Shown here piece by piece: positions 35,144-47,525 of a DNA stretch of 64,000 bases; the first letter of the stretch is position 1; every line of letters starts with the position of its first letter. The DNA lies in assembly GCF_020536995.1 (NCBI RefSeq), contig NC_068356.1, forward strand, positions 82,910,683 to 82,974,682, given 5' to 3'. A model generated the notes under the pieces. The model had not been told where the DNA came from. It did no database searches and saw nothing but the letters and a program-made list of their open reading frames with translations. This DNA is from Dreissena polymorpha (Eukaryota; Mollusca; Bivalvia; Myida; Dreissenidae). The position numbers and the translations under genes are program-made.

Positions 35144-36663
35144 TAGTGCACAGAACACATCACAGTAAAGTCTAATCTTTGGTTTTCATGTGCTTAACAA
35201 TGTTTTCCTTTTTCAATACAGTACATCATGTAGTGAATTAATTGCTTGGTTTCGACAATATACAGAGTTCACACATCATAGAAGTTGTGTAAGAATCATA
35301 ATGAAGGAACGGACATTCTGATTTCCAACTGTCTTTGAAATTTCGTTTAGAAGGGGAATTTAGATTTGTGTAAAATTTTTGAACGAGCTTCAACATAATC
35401 TGAATATACCGTTCACTTTTTACTAGGCTTTATACACTCTGAACTTGCCATTTTGACGAGAGAAATATTTAATATTATCTCGTGTTAATATAGCACTTAT
35501 CAATACGAAATATTTAATTATTGCTTTCAATCACACCTATTATGTTACCATTAATCGATACTTACCTGTTTGAGTGTTTTCAACCTAACATCCCTTAGTC
35601 TGCATTATTAAAAAAATGTACCTAACAACGTCAGGTTTACACAATTGTGCACATGTTGTTAAACAACGACCAGATTATTTCGGTTTCAAAAAAGGCAAAT
35701 TGAAAACACGTTTGTGGAAACCTTATAACTTTTAATGTTGAAATTAGTATAGACACGTTTTCTGACGGCAGAATCGTCGACGGTAGAATTTCATGAAATG
35801 AAAACCTCGCGCTATGGGCGATGGGCATAACTTACTATTCTACACGTTCTTGTTTCTTAATATAGCTATGAGTACTGGATTAACAAAAAAGGCAAGACGG
35901 GACACAATAAAATGGACGATAAAAAGTCTGAATGTGAAAATGTAAAAAGGCATGGTTTACAACGTGACCCCGAGACGTGACCGTAATCACCATGTAATTC
36001 AAAACACAATGAGATCGAAATTAGACAATCCAAGCACACAGGTTTCAACCTTCCAGACGATTCAACCAATTACGAAGAATACACACACTAAGACTGATCA
36101 CTTAAAGCGTATTGATACTAATATTCAGTTCCATGGAATCATTCGTTTTACAGACAAAAAATCAAGTCCGTGTGGTGGGTATATGCGTTTCGGAATTTGC
36201 ATCTACCTATTGTGCAAATTTGCATTATTTTAACATGTGCTTATATACCTTATTGATTTACAGACATAAAGGAAAACGTTATATAAAAACAATTTAAAAC
36301 AATGGCGTGATTAATTCAATGTAGCGTGTGGTTTAAATGCCAGTATGTTATAATGTCATTTGTTCAAGACCACACATGTACATATAGTGTACACAATCAA
36401 TAGAAATTGGAGGACACAATGATAAGATAAATGACCGCAGTAAATCCTATAAGCGGCACTTTATTTCGATATGAGATAACATTTGTGTTTATTCAGTGTT
36501 ATAAATATCGATCTAGACACATCCATAAGACATTTATAAACTTTGGACTTTCTATTTGGACTTTGATATGTGTTTGACTGCATATCTTGCGTGTGTTTGT
36601 GTTTTGTATTTATTTGAATACAAGGTTTAGACGGTATCGCTGCTCATATTATATTCATGTAAT

Positions 36664-37884
36664 ATGGCATTAGCACTCGAACTCGATATGGTATTGGTTA
36701 TAACGATATTGTGTTCTCTTACGTATCTTTTGTATATGGTTCGAAGCAATATATCACGTAACAAACCTAAAGTGGAATTTGACGAAGTGTGTGAAATATG
36801 TGACAGTAACCTTGGGCAACGATATTGTGTACAATGTAATCAAGTTATGTGTTACTTATGTGAACGTTTTCATGGAAAATTTAAGATAAGCAAGTATCAC
36901 TCGACAATATCATCAACGTCGTTGAACATAGACAGGGAATTGACCAATATAAATAATTTCTACAAAGATCTTGCGTTTGAAAGAACACTAGTTTTATGCG
37001 AGTTTAACCCTGGTGCTAACTATTTTAAGGAAAGACGAAAAACTATGAGAGAATGGGAATCACCACCACGACCAATATACTTTGGGGCTGTACATTCTCA
37101 GCATGGTTTCAGCTTGCTTGCCAGAAGACTGGAATGTGTCGATAACACAATTCATGGTTATCTTACGTGTACAGTAAACACGTCGGATACAGTGAATTGT
37201 CAAATAGATGAAAAACTATTGTTGCATAACGAAACTAGTTATGTTACCTCGGACATACATTCAAACAATATTTGGATAAGCACAGGTAGTTCAAATGTCT
37301 ATCGGCTGAACATGAAATCAAAGAAATTATCAATGCCAATAATGGCTCACAACCAAGTACTATATTTCGGGTTAGCAATGTTGGATCGCTGTTTGGCTAT
37401 CAGTGTCACTTATAACACGATTTTTGAAAGTCGAGCATGGCTAATTCAATTGTTCACGCGTTGCGGTAAACTTAAACGGCAGATTATTTGCAAAGACCTT
37501 TTTCAAAAGCCAGAGTACTTGGCCTCAAACGCAGAAGAAGATATTCTCTACATTTCCGACGGCGTTGCCAATGCCGTTCATGCCATGAACCCACGTGGCT
37601 GCGTTCTTTTCACATTCACATCTGATACTATGTATGCTCCGAGAGGTTTGTCGGTTGATTTAGATGGTCATATTTACGTGGCTTGTGATCAAGGCGTGAT
37701 ACAGATCCATAAGGACTGCGGAAAGAATAGAATGCTGTTGAGACTACTGGATAACCAAACAGGCATTGAGACGGTTTTCTTTGATAGAAAGCTGAACTGT
37801 ATTGTCATATTTGGTAAAAATTGTTCACAAGCCAGTGTTTTTAAATTTGCTGATCAGTTGAAGAAACAAGAACTCGAGGAATGA
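36664..37884 (+). CDS. Membrane-anchored B-box / NHL-type beta-propeller protein
   Basis: Intronless 406-residue protein. Residues 8-26 (MVLVITILCSLTYLLYMV core) form a single hydrophobic signal-anchor. A B-box-like zinc module follows with ligands C43, C46, C55, C58, C63, C66, H70 and H79 (C-x2-C-x8-C-x2-C-x4-C-x2-C-x3-H-x8-H). No RING and no long coiled coil are seen. From about 130 to 400 the sequence resembles a TRIM-NHL beta-propeller (NNIWISTGSSNVYRL, KPEYLASNAEEDILYISDG, GLSVDLDGHIYVACDQGVI, TVFFDRKLNCIVIFG). TRIM-NHL-like genes are strongly expanded in bivalves and often tied to antiviral response; without RING it is unlikely to be an E3 on its own. The membrane anchor is unusual. The start is the first ATG after in-frame stops. 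A dead tandem copy lies at 30720. Confidence 0.85.
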   Translation: MALALELDMVLVITILCSLTYLLYMVRSNISRNKPKVEFDEVCEICDSNLGQRYCVQCNQVMCYLCERFHGKFKISKYHSTISSTSLNIDRELTNINNFYKDLAFERTLVLCEFNPGANYFKERRKTMREWESPPRPIYFGAVHSQHGFSLLARRLECVDNTIHGYLTCTVNTSDTVNCQIDEKLLLHNETSYVTSDIHSNNIWISTGSSNVYRLNMKSKKLSMPIMAHNQVLYFGLAMLDRCLAISVTYNTIFESRAWLIQLFTRCGKLKRQIICKDLFQKPEYLASNAEEDILYISDGVANAVHAMNPRGCVLFTFTSDTMYAPRGLSVDLDGHIYVACDQGVIQIHKDCGKNRMLLRLLDNQTGIETVFFDRKLNCIVIFGKNCSQASVFKFADQLKKQELEE

Positions 37885-38469
37885 ACTCTTAATGATTTTC
37901 TTCTGAAGAGAACCAGCAGTACACAATTGTTGCGCGTGTAACTGTCGTATATGTTTGTTTTATAAACAATACCATATACAATCGTTTATCTGATGACAAT
38001 ATCTACAAACGATTAATTGAAATGATCTAATGAATATATGCGTGAGCACGTCCATTCTTTGTAGTTCAAGTGATTGAGGCGATACACATCCGAGGTCAGT
38101 CGTCATTTGCAAAGTATTATGGAGTATTTACGATAGTGTTTGCTAATAAGCATACATACTTAGCCGTAAATACATGCTTACATGTTTTCCGAAGTTGTGT
38201 CCGTTTCTTTATTATTTCAATATGACTTTTTTTAGAAACCTTATTGTTCAAACGAGTTTTGATAAGACAATATCCGTGATAACATTAAACTAAACGCTAG
38301 GCTCAAAAGATACCGAAATCAAGCGATACATGTAATAAGGGAATGATATTTACCTAAACAGCGTTTGAAATCGTAACTGCTACTGTATTGTAATTATAAT
38401 TAGTACTGTAAACTTGTAAACGCTCTTTTGGGCTTTGCCTGCGTATGGTGATTATGTTATTTTCACCCT

Positions 38470-38650
38470 AAAACACTGTTAGCTTGGGGATTTAGGTTCA
38501 TTTATCAGCAAAATCTTGCAAACTTGTAAGCAAGCACCAAATTTTCAATAAATGTACTTTAATATGAGCTCTTTCCAAAAAACCCGTTAGCCACCAAAAA
38601 TAATAACATGGCGGCCATTTTTTTCCCAAAATGGCGGCTTCATAATTGTG
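38470..38650 (-). repeat. Single 'GGCGGCCAT...GTGGCTAACG' unit
   Basis: Reverse complement matches the tandem units at 46995-47525: 'AAAATGGCGGCCAT', 'GTGGCTAACGGGTTTTTT', and 'GTGCTTGCTTACAAGTTTGC' + 'AAGATTTT'. It is a lone diverged copy in inverse orientation. Confidence 0.6.
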
Positions 38651-41361
38651 TATACAATTTTTATTGAAAATCAAGGTATTTGCACTCGGAGACTAATAAA
38701 AACAAACATAATTCAGGTTTCTTTGTTGTTAAGAATGTTTAAAATATACAATTTATTCTTCTTTGACATTTAGATGTGAAATATTGTACATTTGTATCAA
38801 AATTGTCGCAATTTGCACAATAATTGTAAACCACATATGTACGTAAATATCACAATAAAGTTATAATATATAGACAATACACACACATGTATGGCACACA
38901 TAAACACCTGTGTTCAACATGTTGAATAAATAAGTATATATGGCATTTAAAAAGAAGACTATTTTACACCTAGGGGTGTGTTTATTATGGATTTATTGGT
39001 ATCAATTGTTGGACGGTACCTTCCAAAAAATAAAAATAACACAATATAAACCACAATCATTACCTTTGTCATAAAGACTAGTTTGAACTTCAATATTATT
39101 AATAATAGTTAAGTGTAAATCTAGAGGTGCAACATCATTACTTGAAGACTTATATTTATTGACTCTAAGTTATGTGTGATCAATCTTGTTAACTGACTTT
39201 TAATTGAGTTTGAAATACTAGCAGGGTTATTCAGAACTTCTCTCCTTATAATGTATATGAACTTTCTTTATTCACATATTTTGTTTAAGGATCGTTATGT
39301 GTTTTACTATGGTATGATTAAACGTATGATCTTATTAAGACATTTACTGGCACTTTATTGTAATTGGAACTGTTTACATACGCCCTATAATCAATGCAGA
39401 GTATGAAAACTCATAGTCCGAAGATTGCTTTATATTGAATATGTAACTTGGGTGATAAAATGGCAATCTATATTGCAACTTTCTTAGTTGAGATAAATGA
39501 ATGATGTAAACACTCGTCAATAGACTTTATCAAGATAAATACGGATAAAACCCCAAACGCGTGTTGTTGACGTCCTAGCATTTAACCTGTATATGCATAT
39601 CAGGTGATTTTACAACATGCGATCATTCATGTGACGAGGTGACCTAAACATAAGATAATTCAAGTAGTATATGTGTTGTAGATATTTAATTTATAGAACG
39701 CGGGATGATAAAATCAAGGTGTCCTTTTCTATGTGATATTCAGATAAAGGTTGCAAGCTATTAGCCAAGTCAGCATTTAATGTTGTGCATGGATATTCAA
39801 TCGTTTTATTGATTTGCAGTATACGAATGACACGCTGACCCCACAATATAAAACCTAGTGAAAAACTTCATAATAACGTTACGACTCAACTTTCATGAAC
39901 TCGCAGTAAGGATTGTTACGTTACTTTTCAGACAAGGTCTAGTATCGTGCTATTTGCGAAAACAAATCCGTATTTTTCAAAACTAAACATATTTTAATCA
40001 ATAGATGTAAACAAGAGTTTATTTAAATTTATTGACCTTGGATGAAGTGTCCTCAAATGTGTCAATCGCATCTTGTGAGTGATAGGTGACACGCGTGATT
40101 CAATCATCACTGGATAATTCTAGGTAGCAATTAGCTGCTGGTAATATCAGCTTGATATACATAAAACATACCTATGATAGTAGATTCGTGTATTTCAATA
40201 CATTTAAATAAACATGTAACGTTTAGTTGTGTCTTAATAGACTGAAAGGAGGTATGATTCTTGAACTTCCGTAAAAATACTCTACATCAATATAATATGT
40301 TTGTGATTTTGTAATATCTTCAATACCGTTTACGTAGTTGTTCACAAACAAATGGAAATAATAACTACAAATGAAAAAGTATACGAACTGAGGTACCAGT
40401 AAACCTATTGTAAATACTTGTAATTTAAAGAAATTGAAGAGGTGTGATCACAAAGAAGTCACAGGGGGCCAAAGTACGTTGACACTGGAACAGTGACATG
40501 CATAACTTAGTGACAAATCTTTAAAAACAGACATAATAATACACACACTTAGTATTGCTAGTGGAACTTTTCAACACAAAATATGTATACAAACCGTTTT
40601 TTATTTCTTTTACTTCTCATATTAAGGATACATATGTAACAGTATTCATTGGGTTGAATTCCTAGATGTGTATTATTTTGTTTTCGATCCCTGTGAGCAT
40701 TGTTATCAATCTTTCACATATTCTCAATGACTTACTTTCACAATATAATTGTACGGGACACTTGCAATAATCAAACAATCAGCTATATGACACCCAGGGT
40801 CGGTAAACGAATGTACTCATAAAAGCTCCACTCATTCAAGAAGAACAAGGCAGAGTTAAGATGTATTTCAGAAAGAACTCCGCGGAAATCACCATACAAA
40901 TCATATGCCAAAATACCGCAAGTTGTTCCACAATTAATGAAACTAAGGCAATCGAAGGCGCATAACTGCATGTAACAATATATCATATTTGTCAGTTGCA
41001 AACATGCACTCATCTTCTTCTGAATGCATATGACAGCAAAACAGGAAACAGTTTCTTCTATCACAACCGCATACTTTGCAAGCTCATTGCTCATTTTGAA
41101 TTCGTATCAACACCGACATTCGCAAAGTTTTATTAGAATTTCTAAACAAATGAATTCGCGTTGGATATGCTATTGCTTTTATATAACGGGTTCAGCGTTG
41201 CAAATTGCGATTCAGTACAATCTGGCATCTGCACTTTATCAATAGTGTAAAAAGCGTTACATTAAAAACTTCTTCAATCATGAAAAACGTACAAAGAAAT
41301 TCTCTGCATCGCCCTATATTTTTTGCAAAACAAACATCCATTGATAAATATGTTCACACAT

Positions 41362-41415
41362 GCACGCATGCAATTAATAATGTGACATGCACGCATGCAA
41401 TTAATAATGTGAACT
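41362..41415. repeat. 26-bp tandem duplication
   Basis: 'GCACGCATGCAATTAATAAT' plus 'GTGA' occurs twice back to back with no visible difference; each unit contains the alternating purine-pyrimidine CACGCATGCA. Confidence 0.75.
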
Positions 41416-41953
41416 TCATTTAACTTCACTTCAAAGACGAACGTGTCCTGAGACTGAAACAATGAGTGTGTAATGAAAAAATGCCAATAATCATACCATC
41501 AGTGTGTTTATTTACAAGTATGACCATCATAGATACATCTTGTCTGTGTCCTGTATCAGTGTTGATTCCTAAAATTGAATGTCATAAAGGAAGTCAAAAA
41601 ATAAATTATATGATCGTTCATAATCCGATTGTAAATAATCCAATCAGTTCATGCTTTTGTTTAAAATCCTAACATGGTGAGCTAATTGTTTGGATTCAAC
41701 TCTAGTTTTAGTTTGTTGTTAATGAAACTTTCATTGATATTTGCATTAACAATCGCTAGAAATAATAAAATATACAACAAAAAACATTCAAGTTGATATC
41801 AGTCAGTAAGGTTTTTTATATCAAAATAAGATACAAAATTGTATTGGTCTTCATGTAACTAAGCTTTAATTTTAGAAAATGCTAAGAGGAATAAAAGTTC
41901 ATAGTTCTAAAGTTTGAAGTCATTTTTGTCACACAAACTGGGGCTTGCTGTTG

Positions 41954-41954
<1 letters not shown>

Positions 41955-42022
<68 letters not shown>
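41955..42022. repeat. (TA)n microsatellite, ~34 units
   Basis: Uninterrupted alternating AT/TA run. Open frames through it (41907-42104, 41914-42171) are artefacts. Confidence 0.95.
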
Positions 42023-42025
<3 letters not shown>

Positions 42026-42482
42026 GGATCATATTTTTCCGCAACATCAATTGGTCTGGATTTAAATGGGGAAAACGTGTCCGAAAATTTATATCCAAAA
42101 TCATGACAAATTACGTTAAAATATATACCATTGATTTAACCATAATGAATGTACAAGTTAAATTCCCTTAGGCATTTTTTTAAAACGGAACATACGAGTT
42201 TTCTTAATTGGTTTTATTATTTGCCATTTCATTGTTGTTTCGTGTGCTGTTTTATCTGACTTTTTCATCGTTGTCAATATTAATATGGTTATAGGTGCTA
42301 CCTAATTTACGGGCAAAAGCTTTTTAAGTTTTTTTGACAACCATGTATTTCTAATAAATATATGAACACGATTGTGTTCAAAATATTATAATTGTTGCAA
42401 TAATTAAGTAACGCATCCAAAAAAATCAATCTTAAAATGATTTTTTTGTTTTCTAGCCTCAGGAATTTAAAGCTGGTTCGGT

Positions 42483-42580
42483 TGCTGTGGTTTAGTGGAT
42501 GGGATGTCTGCTAACTGGCTTAGTCACTGGGACTGGGAAGTCTCTGTATTGATCCCTTTAGTGGGAGCGTTCTTAAGATA
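42483..42580 (+). repeat. tRNA-derived SINE-like block (left arm)
   Basis: 'GTGGTTTAGTGGATGGGATG' + 'TCTGCT' resembles box A and the D arm, and GTATTGATCCC resembles a decayed box B (GGTTCGATCCC). An equivalent lies inverted at 53955-54050. It is a pol III-derived repeat head, not a functional tRNA. Confidence 0.5.
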
Positions 42581-42595
42581 ACCCTAAAAACATAC

Positions 42596-43491
42596 TATGG
42601 CGTACCATTTGGGTTGAAAGTCAAGAAGACCTACAAGGTAAAAAGAGAAATGTACGTGGAAGTACAATAATTGTACGTCGACATACAAATATAAAATACA
42701 CTTCGAAGTATATATTTTTACGTCAAAGTACAATTTGTACTTCTACATACATGTTTGTACTTCGACGTACACATTTTCTGAACAGCCAATCAAAACATTT
42801 GTCTCTTTAGCCGCTTTTCCTTCAGAATTATTCATAATAAATGTTTAAAATCTCTTTTAATTGAGGACAAAATGAATAAAAATATCAGAATGGCAAAAAA
42901 AAACACATAGAAATTTCAAGTATTTAATGCCTTGAAATAGATTATATACACATTTATGAACATTAAACTGTTACCTTTTTAAAATAAAAATTATTCAGCA
43001 TATTGTGAGTATTTATTGATCATGTGGGGCGGAGTATCACGACTGTCAAGCGCATTACTGTGTAGGTAATTCCCAACGGTACCAAACAGTTACCAAACAT
43101 TAACGGGATAAATAATGTATAATAACCTCCCCGTTGGTCGTATTTTGTGATAATCATAACTTGCATAAGTCAAAGGTTAATTCCGCCACGCCAGGTCAAT
43201 AAATACGCACAATATCTATGAGTTAGCGGTTGATAGTCGCATAATTTGGTATAAATTATAATAATAATAATGTTTAATAAATACGCACAATATGTATGAG
43301 TAAGCGATCGATAGTCGCATAATTTGGTATAAAAAATAATAATGTTCAATGTCAAATATCTCTAAAAGCAACAGATGTAAGGTGTCTTCTGATTGGCTAA
43401 CACTCAAGGGTCGGTGAAAATTGTACGTCGAAGTACATTTCTCGTTCTACCTAGTAGGTCTTGTAGACTTTCGACGTCATGGTACGTCGTA
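42596..43491. mobile_element. TIR element inserted in the left arm only
   Basis: Terminal sequences pair over about 60 bases: TATGGCGTACCAT... at the left and the complement of ...GGTACGTCGTA at the right, continuing with 'AAGACCTACAAGGTA' / 'TACCTAGTAGGTCTT' and 'AGAAATGTAC' / 'GTACATTTCT'. Inside are many short palindromes of the type 'GTACTTCGACGTAC' and a two-unit tandem duplication ('AATAAATACGCACAATAT', 43199 and 43277). The right arm shows the uninterrupted site 'CCCTAACGACACTAAGTACT'. No coding capacity. Confidence 0.8.
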
Positions 43492-46032
43492 TAGACACTA
43501 AGTACTGGTCCTACCAAGGAATCAGTTTGTTTCATCAAATGTCTCAATTCAACTTGACAGCTGGCTAAAGCAGTTGCATTTAGCATACAGTTACTGATTT
43601 AACATATTCAAAATCATGTGATGAGTCAAATCAATTTTGATTGACAAATTTAACAGGATTTTTTTTAATCCAATAAGTCTTAGACTGTCAAATAACACAC
43701 ACTACGTATTGAAAGCCATACCTGGAGCTTTCGTCTGTATACCACTGTCTTCATCAGAAGAATGATTTCGACTGTTGGGAAACGTTAACACCGCTAATTG
43801 TCTTCTTATTTATTATCAATGTATAATTATGTGTAACAGCATAACAACATACTTGTTTCGCAATTAAAATATTTAATAAATACAGGTATCTTGCATGTTT
43901 CTAATTTTCTTTCGCAAACTATTGTTGAATAGTTTAAATTTTGTCGCCACTAACAAACTAGCCATTTTGTAGCAATTCTTAAATCACAGTCTAAACTGCA
44001 TACACTTAGCTCTATAGTTACAATTTGAATGCAAATATTAGAATGCATCATGTTATATCATCCAATTATTTTTATTTAAACATTCAGATAACACATAACG
44101 CAGTACATATGTAAAAAGGTACGTGGTATTGTGTGGAGATACAAAACACTTCACATCATTTATTTGCACATAAAATAATAGTAACAAAATGAGTAATACT
44201 AAAACACTGTCATCAACCTACAGTACAAGAATATTTACGGATATGAAATTACAAAGTGGGGTTATTTTATTATCTTTTACAAAATTAACAATGCTGGTTT
44301 TCTACTAGCCATCAAACATTTATCATGGATCAACAAGTAATAACCAATTTATTAATTACACAATAGAAAGGAAATCATATTAATTGCATTATGCATTTAC
44401 TAAACAAGTTATTTGCTACTGTTTAGAATTACACTATCTTACTAAATATGATCAAAACAGGTATTTAGTGCTTTTACATACTTGTGGTAAGTTTTGTATT
44501 ACTAGTTTGACATTTATTGGCAGATACTTGTCGACATACAGACTAAATTTACATGGGAACTTTCATATTTTTTCAGCAAAATTGCCTTCAAATTGTTAAT
44601 TTAACAACCCTTTGACATTGTTTGCACATCTGATCTTATTATACCATAGCTGATTTTTGTTTATAGATAGAAAGATATAGACAATCAAAGTTCTATAAAA
44701 GTTCACACATGTTCCATCCAAGTAAACCAACAGAACCAATTAAGACCACCACAGATAATAACTGTGTATATAGCTTGGAAATTTTGATTGTTCAGGAATC
44801 CCTCCTTTGTTGATTTCTGTAAACCAAAACTGTCAGTTTTGCTGGATAGAATGGCCTATTGCCTTGGCAAAACATCTTCTAAAAACGGAAAACCAACAAA
44901 TATCTTAGAATTTGATCAATAATGCAGACAATTTATAAATGTCTTGTTTTTTGTTGATTTCGAATCTGGAAGATTTTGAACGTAAGATTGTGGTACGAAA
45001 ATCCAACGGTATCGGATTTTGTGGTTTTAGGCCTAAACTAATTATAGTGATATGTAGCCTTTCGGGATATCTCGGTAAAGTGCGAGCAGACGAGGTGTAA
45101 ATACGTTAAAAATTAAAGCTAAAAGACTAAAAAGTTAGATCGGAATATCTTTAAATTTTGTGAATAAATGTGTTTCTGATGGAAAACTACGACAACTTAC
45201 CAGAATATTGCTCATGATCACACGTAAAACTTCTTTCTGAGAGCGAATGGAAAATGCGTTACGAATTCTGACAAATAAACAGTAGGGTGTCGTTATTGGA
45301 ATACCGCAAGAATACTGGAAGAATAGAGATGCCAACTATAATGTTTAAAACAAATAATTTGTTAACAAGCGTCTGTGATTTGTCAGGATAATAATAACAA
45401 TAAGATATCGAAAAGATCAAAGCAAATAAATTCGACAAAAATCTGAGATTCGGCAATATATTTAAGACGGGTTATGTTCACGTAAATTGTGTTTGGTAAA
45501 GACTGTCACTATGTGTAGTGAGCCAGTCTTCGGCTAATACCCATTAAAGAGTATTCAGGGGAGATAATTGAGTAATGACTTAATTCTGGAACGGTTGCGA
45601 AGAAAAACAAATAATGCGAGAATATTTAGTGCGATTCGCTACAAAATTATGATATCATTGATATAATTTTTCCTGATGTATGTATTTACATGTGATTTAG
45701 CATATGTCAAAGTGTTTTTGATTTGTTCAAGGTCATAAATAGCATCGCGAAAATATATGTCGCGTGACAATTTTTTTTGAGACGCATCCCTATGAGTTAT
45801 TCTTATGTAATTTTATGTCTAAATTTCCATATGTATGAACGGTCAACGCCCGCTTCGCGGGCTTTTGCCCGTATTAATCTGTGTTAGTCAAAACCGATGT
45901 TTTATATCGTTGTCGACTCGATAATAGCTTACAAACATGCACTGAACCAAACAAATGTCTGTGCGTAGGTTGGCTACTGACAATAATAAAACCAAATAGT
46001 TAAGAAATAATTCGTGTACGTTAGGCCTATAT

Positions 46033-46154
46033 TTTGTTGTCGAATAACCCACGGCCGATAGTTAAGATGCGTAAGGATTAAATCACGAGTGCGAAGCACG
46101 AGTTATTTGAAACCACGCATCTAAACTTCCGGTCGTGGGTTATTCAACAACAAA
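46033..46154. repeat. Fold-back element, ~40-bp arms
   Basis: TTTGTTGTCGAATAACCCAC...GTTAAGATGCGT pairs with ACGCATCTAAACTT...GTGGGTTATTCAACAACAAA. The loop carries a second palindrome, 'CACGAGTGCGAAGCACGAG'. It resembles short hairpin elements seen in other bivalves. Confidence 0.8.
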
Positions 46155-46994
46155 CAATAAAGTACATGAATATTTTCGATTTTAACACGATTGTTACAAA
46201 AGATTTATACAATGTATATTTTTTTTTCTTGTGTACTATTTTATGTGAATTTCCGCCCATAAAAATAACTTTCGGCTGTTCTGTCGATCAGATCCGCGAC
46301 TTTCATTCATTTATTGCCGGATTATTACGCTGGTGGAAAATGTATCGGCATGTTTTGTTAAGTTACAGCGCGTGCTTTCAGTGTATAAGGTCCGCCAACA
46401 ATTATTGCAAAATATCCGATTTTCTCTTTTGTTTATATGAAAGTTTAATGTATCATGCATGAAATGCACAATGTCCACGAGGATTACATCGAGGTTTTCA
46501 TCTCCGAAATAACTGTCAACGATTTTATCGTGGACGAGTACACGTTACGGACCGATTAGTGTGCAAGGTGTAAGCCAGTGAAATTATCGATTGATATTGA
46601 CACGGGGTTATTCACGCATGTCTTATACACAACCGCGCGAATCTTCGCTGCTTGGGGTCATATTCTGATACTAGTCGGCTGACTTGCAATAAACTGGTCC
46701 TGACCCGTTTAGAGACTGCAACGAATGGTTTATCACACCTAATCGAGAAAAGAATGTAATTAGGATGTGATAGCATGAGCACTGTGTAATCGATTTCCTG
46801 ACATGGGAATTTTAGCAAACAGAATCGGACCGACTGTTTGGGATTTTCAATCGGTCTTTCATGACCCCAATCGGTCTAGGACCGCCAAAACCGAAAAAAA
46901 TATGATCTTATATATATATAACTCTAAGCTCTACACGCCTTAAGTGTAACATATATTAATACGCATTTCTAAAATACCCAAATAATACTAGTTT

Positions 46995-47525
46995 AAGGTA
47001 AACCCAACTTGGACATCGAAACTGAGACCGGAAACGGCTGCCATCTTGAAAAAAAATGAACGCCATCTTCTATCTTCGGGTGGCTAAAAGGTTTTATTAA
47101 AAACGCACATCAAACTTATTTTTTATACCAAATTGCATGTTTACTTACTGATTTTCTAAATTATTATGCATACTTATGTAAGCTGCCCAACTTGTTCACA
47201 TGAACTGAGGCCAGAAATGGCGGCCATCTTGTAAATGGACGCCATCTTGAATTTTTGACTAACTATCAAAAGTGTGTATCAAACTTAGTGTGTATACCAA
47301 ATGTTATCCTAAATTGAAAATTTGCACAATTTTTACGCACAGTTGCTTAAGATATACCCAACATGGCTGTATAGATTGAATCGGAAATGGCGGCCATCTT
47401 GAAAATGGCCGCCATTTTGAATTTTTGTGTGGCTAACGATTTCTATCAATAGTGCATATCAAACTGAGAGTTCATGCAAAATTTCATGCTTGCTTACAAA
47501 TTTGCAAGATTTTTATGATAATTCT
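46995..47525 (+). repeat. ~175-bp tandem repeat, three degenerate units
   Basis: 'ATGGCGGCCATCTTG' recurs near 47035, 47219 and 47389 (spacing about 184 and 170). Each unit continues 'GACGCCATCTTGAATTTTTG', 'GTGGCTAACG', 'CATATCAAACTTAGTG' and 'ATGCTTGCTTAC'. A fourth, inverted unit is at 38470. Confidence 0.75.

Larger units (their letters stand above)
32450..37890. repeat. Tandem duplicated block, copy 2 (with intact B-box/NHL gene)
   Basis: Counterpart of 28770-31960. It is about 2 kb longer because of unshared DNA between about 34450 and 36500, which includes a MITE at 34714-35143. The unshared part otherwise shows no gene; open frames at 35637-35828 and 35952-36233 lack domains. Confidence 0.72.
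37900..42280. other. Gene-free stretch with scattered repeats
   Basis: Besides the repeats at 38470, 41362 and 41955 I see nothing coding. Open frames at 40783-41094, 41024-41245 and 41466-41672 have no domain and unlikely composition. Confidence 0.5.
42285..45885 (+). repeat. Large inverted duplication, left arm
   Basis: Reads on the plus strand like the reverse complement of 51035-54265. Matching landmarks: 'ATTTACGGGCA' (42307 / 54235); the tRNA-like block (42483 / 54050); 'CAATTTTGATTGACA' (43631 / 53805); 'TAATTACACAATAGAAAGGA' (44353 / 52530); 'GTGCGAGCAGACGAGGTGTA' (45078 / 51800); hairpin GCCCGCTTCGCGGGC (45849 / 51063). The left arm has a 0.9-kb TIR element (42596-43491) absent from the right arm. 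No gene is supported within it. Confidence 0.85.

Noticed and set aside
41907-42171. Open frames with poly-(IY)
   Set aside because: Translation of the (TA)n microsatellite.
45849-45885. Helitron 3' end (GCCCGCTTCGCGGGC hairpin at the arm border)
   Set aside because: The hairpin is conserved in both arms, but no CTRR terminus follows it and no Helitron 5' end was found.
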